A stretch of DNA of 39,925 bases from Oscillospiraceae bacterium (GTDB lineage Bacteria; Bacillota; Clostridia; Oscillospirales; Acutalibacteraceae), in the NCBI GenBank assembly GCA_009779995.1, contig WRDW01000016.1:1-39925 (forward strand). The letters are read 5' to 3'. This document shows, piece after piece, positions 15,663 through 23,543 of the stretch (position 1 is its first letter; every line of letters begins with the position of its first letter). The notes under the pieces were generated by a model. That model did not search any database. It was given only the letters and a program-made list of their open reading frames with translations, and had not been told where the DNA came from. The position numbers and the translations under genes are program-made.

Positions 15663-16309
15663 TCCCCCGCTTTTTTTGCTTCTGCAATCTTCGTTTGCTT
15701 TGCCTGCAATCGCTGCACATGGGCATCCCTGTCTTTATCCACAAGCGGCAGAAGAAACAGATAGAACATATCCACTTCCTCCGCGCTCAGACAGCGGACA
15801 CTCCGGTTGATGATACCGTGCAGCTGTACGTGAAGCGCCCTGTAGTGACATTGCAGCGTTTCATCGGCTGTGCGGCGCACGCATTTGAGCGTGCACCGAT
15901 CGCCGTAGGCCACTACGGAGCGCACCGGCGCTTTGCAGTAAAACGAGAGATATTGCCGCAGCGCACGCGCATGGGTCTCGTTTTGCGCGATAGGATTGTC
16001 AAACTTATATATGTCGCAGCCGCCGCGTGCCGGGTAACGCGCTTCCCAGCGCTTGCCGCTTTCGTCGCCGTAGACTTCCCCGCTGAGGTTCTTCGATTCA
16101 ACCACGTAGAACCCCGTTGTGTGGATGAGCAGCAGGTCGATCTCCGTGGTCTTCCCTTCCCAGTGCGGCACAAAGATGTTGCGCAGGATCCGCCGTGGCA
16201 CAGGCAGCCCGGTCATCTCCATGTAAGCCAGGAGTTCGCCCGCCGTGCCAGGATCGTCATAGGCAAGATAATCAACGAGTTCGTCGATGTCTGTTCCCCG
16301 CATTTTCAC
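15659..16309 (-). CDS. Stand-alone NERD-domain protein
   Basis: A 216-residue protein. The start is either GTG 16309 or ATG 16303; AGAGAGG lies four or ten bases upstream respectively, so the choice is open. Residues about 18-130 are a NERD domain with Glu56-x-Asp58 and Glu71-x-Lys73 (IDLLLIHTTGFYVVESKN), the same pattern as the module fused to PurL in the next gene. NERD domains are predicted nucleic-acid-processing modules of the PD-(D/E)XK fold, often joined to helicases or kinases. The C-terminal part is helical and ends in a Lys/Ala tail that overlaps the NERD::PurL start by ATGA. Tandem placement implies duplication and a joint role; the role itself is unknown. Confidence 0.8.
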   Translation of the reverse strand: MKMRGTDIDELVDYLAYDDPGTAGELLAYMEMTGLPVPRRILRNIFVPHWEGKTTEIDLLLIHTTGFYVVESKNLSGEVYGDESGKRWEARYPARGGCDIYKFDNPIAQNETHARALRQYLSFYCKAPVRSVVAYGDRCTLKCVRRTADETLQCHYRALHVQLHGIINRSVRCLSAEEVDMFYLFLLPLVDKDRDAHVQRLQAKQTKIAEAKKAGE

Positions 16310-16324
16310 ACATCCTCTCTATAT

Positions 16325-17596
16325 TCATTGTACTTCCATCGCCCTTTTCCCAATATCCATCCGGCAATATTTGCCTTCAAATGCAATCTCTTCAACGGCG
16401 GCATAGGCTTTGTCAATCGCACCGCCCAACGCATCCCCCGTAGCGACGGCATTAAGTACGCGCCCGCCTGATGTGACAATAGTGCCGTCCTCCAGGCGCT
16501 TGGTGCCCGCGTGGTATATCCGGGCATCCCCGGTATCGCCGAAAGAGATGGGATAGCCCGTGGCATATTTCTCCGGATACCCGCCCGAGGCCAGCACCAC
16601 GCAGCAGGCGTGGGCGTCACGCCAATCAATCTTGATTTCGTGCAGCCGTTCCTCCCGGCAGGCCATAAAAATATCCAGCAAATCTCTCTGAAGCAGGGGA
16701 AGAATCGCCTGGCATTCCGGGTCGCCGAAGCGGCAGTTGTACTCAATGACCTTCGGGCCTGATGGCGTGAGCATCAGCCCGAAATACAGGCAGCCTTTGA
16801 AGGGTGCACCCTCTTTTCGCATTGCCTCAATCGTAGGCCTATAAATCTCCTCCATGCACTGTGCGGCAATCTCCGAGGTATAGAAGGGGTTCGGGGCGAC
16901 GGCCCCCATGCCGCCGGTGTTGGGGCCCTCGTCGCCGTCGCGGGCGCGCTTGTGATCCATGGAGCTGACCATGGGCACGACTGTTTTCCCGTCGGTAAAG
17001 CTCAGCACGGAGACCTCCGGGCCTGTGAGAAACTCCTCAATCACAAGCCGGCTGCCGCTCGCGCCGAATTTTTTATCCTCCATAATCTCACGCACGGCGC
17101 GCCGCGCCCCTTCCCGGCTCTGCGCGATGATAACCCCCTTGCCCAGCGCGAGGCCGTCGGCTTTGACGACCACAGGGCAGGTCTCATATGCGTCAAGATA
17201 GCGCAGTGCGCCGCCTGCGTCATCAAACACTTCAAATGCAGCTGTAGGGATGCCGTGCTTTCGCATCAAGCTCTTCGAAAAAACTTTGCTGCCCTCGATC
17301 TGCGCGGCGGCCCTGTCCGGCCCGAAGCAGGGGATGCCCTTGGCCTCCAGGGCGTCCACCGCGCCAAGGCACAGAGGGTCGTCGGCGGCGGGCACGGCAA
17401 AATCGATTTTTTTACCTGCGGCCCAATCGCAGATTTTCCCTATCTCAGTAGCCTTGATGCCCGGCACGCATTCGGCGATCTCCGCCATGCCGCCATTGCC
17501 GGGGATGGCGTAAATTTTGCTCACCCGGGGGCTCTCCGCCAGCGCCGTGCAAATGGCGTGCTCCCGCCCGCCGGAGCCTATAACTAACAGATTCAT
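16325..17596 (-). CDS. purD: Phosphoribosylamine-glycine ligase (GARS)
   Basis: A 423-residue enzyme, the usual PurD length. It joins glycine to phosphoribosylamine with ATP in step two of purine synthesis. The start at ATG 17596 is preceded by GGAAGGAGAAG. The N-terminal motif MNLLVIGSGGREHAI is diagnostic, DFAVPAADDPLCLGAVDALEAKG follows, and the ATP-grasp domain shows VVVKADGLALGKGV, RARDGDEGPNTGGMGA and EYNCRFGDPECQ. All expected motifs are intact. Its start overlaps the stop of the broken DUF3795 gene, and the NERD gene follows after 15 bases. Confidence 0.95.
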   Translation of the reverse strand: MNLLVIGSGGREHAICTALAESPRVSKIYAIPGNGGMAEIAECVPGIKATEIGKICDWAAGKKIDFAVPAADDPLCLGAVDALEAKGIPCFGPDRAAAQIEGSKVFSKSLMRKHGIPTAAFEVFDDAGGALRYLDAYETCPVVVKADGLALGKGVIIAQSREGARRAVREIMEDKKFGASGSRLVIEEFLTGPEVSVLSFTDGKTVVPMVSSMDHKRARDGDEGPNTGGMGAVAPNPFYTSEIAAQCMEEIYRPTIEAMRKEGAPFKGCLYFGLMLTPSGPKVIEYNCRFGDPECQAILPLLQRDLLDIFMACREERLHEIKIDWRDAHACCVVLASGGYPEKYATGYPISFGDTGDARIYHAGTKRLEDGTIVTSGGRVLNAVATGDALGGAIDKAYAAVEEIAFEGKYCRMDIGKRAMEVQ

Positions 17597-18038
17597 GCCG
17601 CTTCTCCTTCCGCCTCTTTCAGAATGGGTCCCTGGCCCACCACGAACTCGCCCTCGTAATACCTGCGGCGGGTGCGCGAGGCCTCCCCGGTCCAGGCGTC
17701 CGGCCCCAGCAGCTTCATCCTGCACAGGTTGTACACCTTCATGTTGTGGGGGAAATTCGCCCCCTTCGCCGTGGGGGCCAGCAGCCCGCAGGGGAATACG
17801 CCGCATTCGAAGCAGTAGACACCTGTTTTTCCTGCGCGCAGTTCCATGTCGCGCAGTCGAACTGGGCGTAGCGGCATTTGCCCCGCTCCGCCCGGCAACC
17901 CTTGCAGGCGACCTCCTCCGGCGCGATGCCGCGGTACGCCGCCACCCTGTCCCGGACCTCGTCCGTCAGGTTGTCTTCAAGCAGGTTGCAGTTGAAGCAG
18001 TCCAGCCCGCAGGGGGCGATAAGCTCTTTTTTGTCCAT
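17593..18038 (-). pseudogene. DUF3795 protein gene with a one-base frameshift
   Basis: The gene starts at ATG 18038 after GGAAAGGG and reads LIAPCGLDCFNCNL, then CKGCRAERGKCRYAQFDC. At the A5 tract (T5 at 17826-17830 on the plus strand) the reading frame shifts by -1, and the rest continues as GVYCFECGVFPCG, FPHNMKVYNLCRMK. Joined, the two parts give a full DUF3795 protein of about 148 residues with its usual many cysteines (a predicted metal-binding protein of unknown function). One extra A in the tract would restore a single frame, so this is either a sequencing error, a real mutation, or phase variation. It lies inside the purine operon between AICAR transformylase and purD, overlapping purD by ATGA. 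Confidence 0.7.
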
Positions 18039-18063
18039 ATCGATACCCTTTCCGCAAAAAAAA

Positions 18064-19257
18064 TCAGTGATGGAACAGCCTTACCCCCGTGAAGCACATC
18101 ACCATGCCCAGCCGGTCGGCGGCCTCGATCACCAGGTCGTCGCGGATGGATCCGCCCGGCTGCGCCACGTATTTCACGCCCGAGCGGGCGGCGCGCTCGA
18201 TGTTGTCGTGCAGGGGGAAGAATGCGTCGCTGCCCAGGGCCACGTCGCTGAATTGTGAAAGCCAGGCCTGTTTTTCGTCAAGCGTCAGCGCCTCCGGCCT
18301 GCTTGTAAAATACTCTTGCCACTTGCCCTCGTCCAGCACTTCGGCCTCGTTGCCGGAGACGTAGAGATCAATTGCCGTATCGAAGAGCATTTTGCCTATG
18401 TCGTCGCGCAGTGGGAGGCCCAGGGCCTTGGGGTGCTGCTTCAGATGCCAGATATCCGCCTTGTCCCCGGCCAGGCGCGTGCAGTGGATGCGGCTCTGCT
18501 GCCCCGCGCCCACGCCTATGGCCTGGCCGTCCTTTACATAACAAACAGAATTTGATTGCGTGTATTTCAGCGTAATCAGCGAGATCAGCAAATCGCGCGC
18601 GGCGCTGTCCGGCAGGTCTTTGTTCTGTGTCACTATATTCTTGAGCAGCTCTGCGCCCAACGCGATCTCGTTGCGGCCCTGCTCGAAGGAGATGCCGAAT
18701 ACCTGCTTATGCTCGATGGGGGCAGGGGAGTACCCCGGGTCGATCTGTACAATATTATAATTCCCCTTGCGCTTGGACTTGAGTATTTCGAAGGCCTCAT
18801 CTTCATAGCCCGGCGCGATGACGCCGTCGCTCACCTCGTGCTGGATCAGCCGGGCGGTGGCCCTGTCGCAGGGCTCGCTCAGGGCGATCCAGTCGCCGTA
18901 GGCGCTCATGCGGTCGGCCCCCCGCGCCCTGGCGTAGGCGCAGGCAAGGGGGCTCAAGGCCCGATTGCCCACCCCGTACATGCGGCGCAGCGGTTCGCTC
19001 AATGGCAGCCCTATCGCGGCCCCCGCCGGGCTCACGTGCTTGAACGAGGCCGCCGCGGGCAGTCCCGTGGCCGCTTTGAGCTCCCGCACCAGCTGCCAGC
19101 TGTTCAGCGCGTCGAGAAAATTGATATACCCCGGCCTGCCGCACAGCACTTCCAAAGGCAACTCGTTGCCGTGGGCAGTATTGCCGCCGTCCTCCATAAA
19201 AATCCTGGCGGGGCTCTGGTTCGGGTTGCAGCCGTATTTCAATGCGAGCTCGTTCAT
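18064..19257 (-). CDS. purH: AICAR transformylase, stand-alone
   Basis: A 397-residue protein equal to the C-terminal, formyltransferase half of PurH; the N-terminal IMP cyclohydrolase domain is absent. It transfers a formyl group from 10-formyl-tetrahydrofolate to AICAR, the penultimate step to IMP. The catalytic Lys73-His74 sits in SFKHVSPAGAAIG, and VGAGQQSR and the C-terminal YVAQPGGSIRDD are also typical. The start is ATG 19257 with GGGAGG eight bases ahead, and it overlaps the GNAT stop by one A (ATGA). A separate cyclohydrolase must be encoded elsewhere. The symbol purH is used for the transformylase activity only. Confidence 0.9.
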   Translation of the reverse strand: MNELALKYGCNPNQSPARIFMEDGGNTAHGNELPLEVLCGRPGYINFLDALNSWQLVRELKAATGLPAAASFKHVSPAGAAIGLPLSEPLRRMYGVGNRALSPLACAYARARGADRMSAYGDWIALSEPCDRATARLIQHEVSDGVIAPGYEDEAFEILKSKRKGNYNIVQIDPGYSPAPIEHKQVFGISFEQGRNEIALGAELLKNIVTQNKDLPDSAARDLLISLITLKYTQSNSVCYVKDGQAIGVGAGQQSRIHCTRLAGDKADIWHLKQHPKALGLPLRDDIGKMLFDTAIDLYVSGNEAEVLDEGKWQEYFTSRPEALTLDEKQAWLSQFSDVALGSDAFFPLHDNIERAARSGVKYVAQPGGSIRDDLVIEAADRLGMVMCFTGVRLFHH

Positions 19258-19727
19258 GCGTTCCTCCCAAGTTCTTTGCTATAGGTCGAATAATTCATTC
19301 GGGCATTCTCCTCAATCAGCGTGTACCCCAGCTTTTCATAGCATGATTTCGCGGGCGCGTTGTCCGGCGTCGTGTGTATTTTCAGCCGGTCATAGCCCTT
19401 TTCCCGGGCAAGCTGTTCGGCGTAGCCCACGGCAAATCGCCCTATGCCCTGCCGTTGGTGCGCGGGGTGGATAACCAGCATACTGATCCACGCCCTGTCC
19501 CCCTTCAGCCCGTTGAGCTTCAGCCAGCCAACTTGGCTTGCTCCCCTGCACAAGATAAAATTCGCCTCGTCCCTGTCGCGCAGGTTTTTGCGAAATGTTT
19601 TTTCCCAGTCGCTGCGCGGCGTTTCCTCCAGGTGCAGCGCGGATTTGACGCTCTCCTCGCGCAGCAGGCCGATCACGAAGGCGATGTGCTCTTCTTTCAT
19701 GGGTATGGCCGTGAGCGAAGTCTCCAA
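19254..19727 (-). CDS. GNAT-family N-acetyltransferase
   Basis: A 157-residue GNAT protein, first gene of the purine operon. TTG 19727 is taken as start because GGAGGGG lies five bases upstream; the first ATG (codon 10) has no site. The acetyl-CoA loop is visible as VIHPAHQRQGIGRFAVGYAEQL near residues 85-106, and NAPAKSCYEKLGYTLIEEN is the usual C-terminal motif B. GNAT enzymes acetylate small molecules or proteins; the acceptor here is unknown. Its promoter lies 36 bases upstream and its stop overlaps the transformylase start. Confidence 0.8.
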   Translation of the reverse strand: METSLTAIPMKEEHIAFVIGLLREESVKSALHLEETPRSDWEKTFRKNLRDRDEANFILCRGASQVGWLKLNGLKGDRAWISMLVIHPAHQRQGIGRFAVGYAEQLAREKGYDRLKIHTTPDNAPAKSCYEKLGYTLIEENARMNYSTYSKELGRNA

Positions 19728-19762
19728 TCCATCCCCTCCATCCCGCGAGAAATGTACAAATC

Positions 19763-19791
19763 ATTATCGCATAACGCTGGAAAAAAGTCAA
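19763..19791 (-). promoter_or_regulatory. Promoter of the purine operon
   Basis: Minus strand TTGACT (19791-19786), 17 bases, GATAAT (19768-19763) with TGC before the -10. The leader is about 30 bases, too short for a purine riboswitch. Confidence 0.7.
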
Positions 19792-19801
19792 GCAAAAACG
19801 A

Positions 19802-19828
19802 GGAGGGCCGACGGCGGGCCGTCCCTCC
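19802..19828. promoter_or_regulatory. Imperfect inverted repeat between divergent promoters
   Basis: GGAGGG (19802-19807) pairs with CCCTCC (19823-19828), with further pairs inside and two mismatches. It has T-rich flanks on both sides (CTTTT on plus, CGTTTTT on minus). It could be a bidirectional terminator left from a lost gene, or an operator serving both flanking promoters. Confidence 0.4.
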
Positions 19829-19859
19829 ACTTTTACTCCGGCGTTCCCGCTGAATTTCC

Positions 19860-19888
19860 TTGACGTGAGGGAAAAAATCTGGTACAAT
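19860..19888 (+). promoter_or_regulatory. Promoter of the uronate-use operon
   Basis: TTGACG (19860-19865), 17 bases, TACAAT (19883-19888). It is followed by GGGGAGG (19904-19910) and ATG 19917. Confidence 0.8.
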
Positions 19889-19916
19889 TTACGCAAACAA
19901 TACGGGGAGGCATTTT

Positions 19917-21983
19917 ATGAGCAGCAAAAAGGCGCGCCGGGCCATAGGCGCGGCGGCACTTGCCGTTGGTGCGGCTGCCGCGTATGACATCGCGAAGAAC
20001 CTGTCCATCAGGGCGATCCCGGATTTGCCCAAGAAGGACCCGAACCCAAATCTGGTCCACGACCTGCTGTTCTACCTCGAGCGCCCCGACGCCCGCGGCC
20101 GCGACGGCGTTGTGATCGACGACGCCTATATCGTCAACGCCATCACGCCCGCGAAAGTGATCATAGACAGCCGCTTCGACTGCATGGACTTCCGTATGCA
20201 GTCCCTGCTGCGCCTGCAATACAGCCACATCGATGCCATCCGGGCCGTAGCGCCGACGGGCGCGCGGATGATTGAAGAAATATTTCTCAACGCGAAGTAT
20301 TGGATGACCGAGCCGGGGGAGGACTCCATGTGCTACTGGTCGGAGAACCACCAGATCCTCTTCGCCGTGGCGGAATATCTCGCCGGGCAGGCCTGGCCGG
20401 ACGAAACCTTCACCAACGACGGCGCGAAAGGCCGGGCGCACATGGCCCGGGGCCGCGCGCGCATCGGCTACTGGATGGAGCAGCGCTTCGCGTTCGGCTA
20501 TTCCGAGTACAACTCGGCCAATTACTACAGGTTCAATATCGGCCCGGCGTCGAACTTCATCCAGTTCGCCGCCCCGGAGGACGCAGTCATGGTCCAACGC
20601 ATGAAAATGTGCATGGACCTTTTGTTTTTCGATCTGGCCTGCTATGCCCACAAGGGGAGCCTGCTGGCCCCCACGGGCCGCGCCTATACCGACAACATGG
20701 TGGGCGTCACCGGCTGCGGCGTGCGCAACGCCATATCGTATTTCTGGCAGGAGAACAAAGAAGCAGCCGACAGCAGGGACAGCCAATGGACGAGCTTCTT
20801 CGTCATGCTCAATGCAAAAGATAATCAGGGCAAGCCCTATTATGAACTTCCCAAAGTGCTATACGAAATCGGCCACGACAGCGCCGAACGCGAGCTGCGC
20901 GCCTCCTACAGCCTGGATACTTCAGAGCTGCCTGCACGAAATCTCGTCGGCCACGGCGACGCCCAGATGATGCGCCAGCTGAGCATGGAGGCCTTCACCA
21001 ACCCGGAGGTCATCCATAATACGATCACCTATTTGCACGATAACAAGATGCTCTCCAACAAATTCGTGAACTATTTCAAGATCATCAACCTGGGGCTCAT
21101 CAAGAATTACCCCACGCTGCGCAGTATTTCGAAAAATCTCAAGCCCATGCCCAACGGCATCGCCATACAGCGTTCCAATCTTTACTGTTGGCAGACGCCG
21201 CACTACGCCCTGGCTTCCCTGCAGCGCTACCACCCCGGCAGCTTCGGGGCCCAGCAGATGCTTCACGCCGCGAATTTCGGAGGGAAGTCTGTTGTGTTCA
21301 CGACGCATCCGGCCAGGCACGAGGCCGAAAACACCGTATCCAGCCCGCCGGGCTATTGGGAGGGCTACGGCCGCGCGCCCCACAGCGCGCAGCAGGGAGA
21401 CGTCCTCTTGCTGCTCTACCGGCTGCCAAAACGCTCCGGCTTCCTGGAGCTCTACCCCGTGCCGCAGTTCACGCACACCTATTTGCCCGAGGCTTACTTC
21501 GATGAAGTGCGCATTGATGGGCGCTATGCCTTCGCCAGGGCAGGGGAGGGCTACCTTTCTCTTACCGGCGCAGGCCCGCTGGAATATAAAGAATTTTCTG
21601 AAATGTCAGCAAAGGCCTTCAAAAACGGCATGACGGAGCACCCCGACACGCATTTTGACCTCATCCAGCATGGCCGTGAGCAGTACTGGATCTACGAGTT
21701 GTCCGACAGTACACGCGAGTCCTTCGAGGCGTTCATCGAGCGCATCAAATCAAACCGGGTGGCCTACGACGGCGTTTCCCTGGTTTATGAGAGCAAAAGC
21801 ACCCGTTATGAGACGCAGTACAATGGTGAATTTCGCGTGGACGGCCAGGAGATATCCTTGGAGCACAGGCGCTTCGACAACCCCTACTGCGTTGCCGAGC
21901 GCGACGCCCCGGAATTTTTGATCGTATGCAATGGCCATAGCTTGCGGCTGCACTTTGAAAAAGGGGAGAGGGAAGTTGTCTGA
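19917..21983 (+). CDS. Uncharacterised 688-residue protein, head of the uronate operon
   Basis: I do not recognise a named family with confidence. Residues 8-27 are a hydrophobic, Ala-rich segment that may anchor or export the protein, with basic residues before it. Residues 80-430 are rich in Trp, Tyr and His and in helices (YWSENHQILFAVAEYLAGQ, YWMEQRFAFGYSEYNSANYY, PTGRAYTDNM), a look shared by alpha/alpha-toroid carbohydrate enzymes. The rest appears to be beta-rich (YWEGYGRAPHSAQQGD, LYPVPQFTHTYLPEAYFDE), as in toroid plus beta-sandwich polysaccharide lyases or heparinase-type proteins. Conserved-looking His, Tyr and Arg in the first half would suit a lyase. It overlaps the next gene and sits just before a GH105 hydrolase, which acts on lyase products. 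A lyase role is inference. Confidence 0.7.
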   Translation: MSSKKARRAIGAAALAVGAAAAYDIAKNLSIRAIPDLPKKDPNPNLVHDLLFYLERPDARGRDGVVIDDAYIVNAITPAKVIIDSRFDCMDFRMQSLLRLQYSHIDAIRAVAPTGARMIEEIFLNAKYWMTEPGEDSMCYWSENHQILFAVAEYLAGQAWPDETFTNDGAKGRAHMARGRARIGYWMEQRFAFGYSEYNSANYYRFNIGPASNFIQFAAPEDAVMVQRMKMCMDLLFFDLACYAHKGSLLAPTGRAYTDNMVGVTGCGVRNAISYFWQENKEAADSRDSQWTSFFVMLNAKDNQGKPYYELPKVLYEIGHDSAERELRASYSLDTSELPARNLVGHGDAQMMRQLSMEAFTNPEVIHNTITYLHDNKMLSNKFVNYFKIINLGLIKNYPTLRSISKNLKPMPNGIAIQRSNLYCWQTPHYALASLQRYHPGSFGAQQMLHAANFGGKSVVFTTHPARHEAENTVSSPPGYWEGYGRAPHSAQQGDVLLLLYRLPKRSGFLELYPVPQFTHTYLPEAYFDEVRIDGRYAFARAGEGYLSLTGAGPLEYKEFSEMSAKAFKNGMTEHPDTHFDLIQHGREQYWIYELSDSTRESFEAFIERIKSNRVAYDGVSLVYESKSTRYETQYNGEFRVDGQEISLEHRRFDNPYCVAERDAPEFLIVCNGHSLRLHFEKGEREVV

Positions 21984-22443
21984 GAAAAGAAGCAACAAAA
22001 AAATGCGCGTCAATCTGGAGCGCCACATGAAGCATGTCCTGCGCGGGGACGCATTGAAAAACGCCCTGCGTTTCGCGGCATATCTGAAGGCAAACGAAAT
22101 GGCCCATACGGGAGTACACTGCGAGGTCCATTATAAAGGACAATGCGCGTGCTATCTCTTGGCCGAAAAGAAAACCTGGAGGATTTGGACGCAGGGCGAA
22201 TACAGCCGGGAACAGGGCGATGTTCCGATGGATGAGCGCATGAAGGAGATTGCCCGGGCAAATGTGTCCCGCTGCGTCAATTGCGGCAACGGCTGCAGCA
22301 CCGGCAACACAAAAATCATATTCGGCAAAGAATTCACCAATGTCTGCAACGCCGTTATGATGTTTCGCAATCCCGATGCCGAAGCGCTGGAATGTGTGAA
22401 AAGATTGATAGATATGCGCAGACACGAAATAGTAAGGAGATAG
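21976..22443 (+). CDS. Small Cys-rich protein of unknown function
   Basis: A 155-residue protein. TTG 21976 is chosen because GGGGAGAGGGAAG lies immediately upstream; ATG 22003 in the same frame has no site. The start overlaps the previous stop. The sequence has a basic N-terminus (SEKRSNKKMRVNLERHMKH), a CEVHYKGQCACYLL segment, and a C-terminal cluster RCVNCGNGCSTGNTK followed by a further Cys, which could bind zinc or an iron-sulfur cluster. No signal peptide is apparent. The last codons carry the ribosome binding site of the GH105 gene. I know of no family for it. Confidence 0.65.
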   Translation: MSEKRSNKKMRVNLERHMKHVLRGDALKNALRFAAYLKANEMAHTGVHCEVHYKGQCACYLLAEKKTWRIWTQGEYSREQGDVPMDERMKEIARANVSRCVNCGNGCSTGNTKIIFGKEFTNVCNAVMMFRNPDAEALECVKRLIDMRRHEIVRR

Positions 22444-22445
22444 TC

Positions 22446-23543
22446 ATGAATCCTGAAATTCAAAAAATCTTCGACCTGGCTGACGCCAGCGTCCAGCGCT
22501 TCGCACCCGAAAAACTCTACTGGAGCTGGGGGCAGGCGCTGATGCTCTATGCCCTGGCGCGCATCGACCAGGCGCACGGCACAGAAAAATATACGGACTA
22601 CCTGCGCCGCTACTACGACCATCACATCCGGAAGGGCTACAGGCTGTGCAGCTCGGACACCTCTGCCCCGGCTCTGGGCGCGCTCTACCTCGCGCTGAAG
22701 ACCGGCGAGGAACGCTACTGCGAGGTGGTGAAAGAGGCCAAGCGCTACTACGGGACGGCGAAGCGCATCCTGGAGGACATGCCCAACCACCACGGCACGG
22801 CCCTGGAGGGCCGCTTCTATCCCAAGAGCATCTGGATCGACAGCATCATGATGTACGGCGTGTTCACCAACTGGCTGGCGAGCGTTTCGCAGGACGAGGC
22901 ATATGCTTCCCTGCGCTGCGAGGCCGCTGCGCAGGACGAGGCCCTGCGTAACTTTGCCGTGCGCCAGCCCGCCAACTTCGCGCGCTATCTGCAGGACCCT
23001 GAAACCGGGTTCTTCTACCACAGCTACTGGACACGGTGGAAGACCACCTACCCCCGGCAGCCCATCTTCTGGGGCAGGGGCAACGGCTGGGTGATGGCCG
23101 CCGTACCCCTGCTGCTGGAGCACCTGCCCGCGGAGCACCAGCCCCAGGTGATAGAGTTTTTCGTCCGCCTGGCAGCCGCGCTGCTGCCCTGCCAGAGAGC
23201 CGACGGCTACTTTGAAACTGTCATCAATAGGCCGGGCGAGACATATAAAGAGAGCTCAGCCACCATGCTCATCGCTGCGGGTTGGTTCTACGGCTATCGC
23301 ACGGGCCTGCTGGATGAGACATATTACGATGCCGCGGTCAAGGCCTTCCATGCCGTGACCAGCGACCTGCAAATCAAAGACGGCCTGCTGAGTATGCCCT
23401 ACATCAGCGGCGGCACCATGCCCATGCCGGGCATCCCCTACTTCAACTACAAGCACACCCCCCTGGGCAACGACCGCCATTTTGGCCTGGCTACGGCGTT
23501 TTTCGCGGCGCTGGAGTATGAGCGGTGCGAGGTACAAAAATAA
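22446..23543 (+). CDS. GH105/GH88-type unsaturated uronyl hydrolase
   Basis: A 365-residue protein; AAGGAGA (22434-22440) precedes ATG 22446. GH88/GH105 enzymes release the unsaturated uronic acid left at the end of oligosaccharides by polysaccharide lyases, by hydrating the double bond. The WSWGQALMLYALARI start, a WIDSIMMYG segment and the FWGRGNGWVMAA motif near residue 213 are typical of the YteR/YesR group, which acts on rhamnogalacturonan pieces, and GYFETVINRPGETYKESSATML near 255 completes the barrel. No signal peptide is seen, so its substrates must be imported. It is flanked by the unknown 688-residue protein and a TIM-barrel isomerase, with KduD further down. Confidence 0.85.
   Translation: MNPEIQKIFDLADASVQRFAPEKLYWSWGQALMLYALARIDQAHGTEKYTDYLRRYYDHHIRKGYRLCSSDTSAPALGALYLALKTGEERYCEVVKEAKRYYGTAKRILEDMPNHHGTALEGRFYPKSIWIDSIMMYGVFTNWLASVSQDEAYASLRCEAAAQDEALRNFAVRQPANFARYLQDPETGFFYHSYWTRWKTTYPRQPIFWGRGNGWVMAAVPLLLEHLPAEHQPQVIEFFVRLAAALLPCQRADGYFETVINRPGETYKESSATMLIAAGWFYGYRTGLLDETYYDAAVKAFHAVTSDLQIKDGLLSMPYISGGTMPMPGIPYFNYKHTPLGNDRHFGLATAFFAALEYERCEVQK

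Noticed and set aside
17820-17835. Programmed -1 ribosomal frameshifting in the DUF3795 gene
   Set aside because: The tract does not form a full X-XXY-YYZ heptamer in the zero frame and no downstream pseudoknot is apparent; a base change is simpler.
19728-19762. A purine riboswitch upstream of the purine operon
   Set aside because: The leader is only about 30 bases, far shorter than the aptamer.
19833-20786. A long minus-strand frame opposite the 688-residue protein gene
   Set aside because: It is a GC-driven shadow: no recognisable domain, no ribosome binding site, and it runs through the divergent promoter region.
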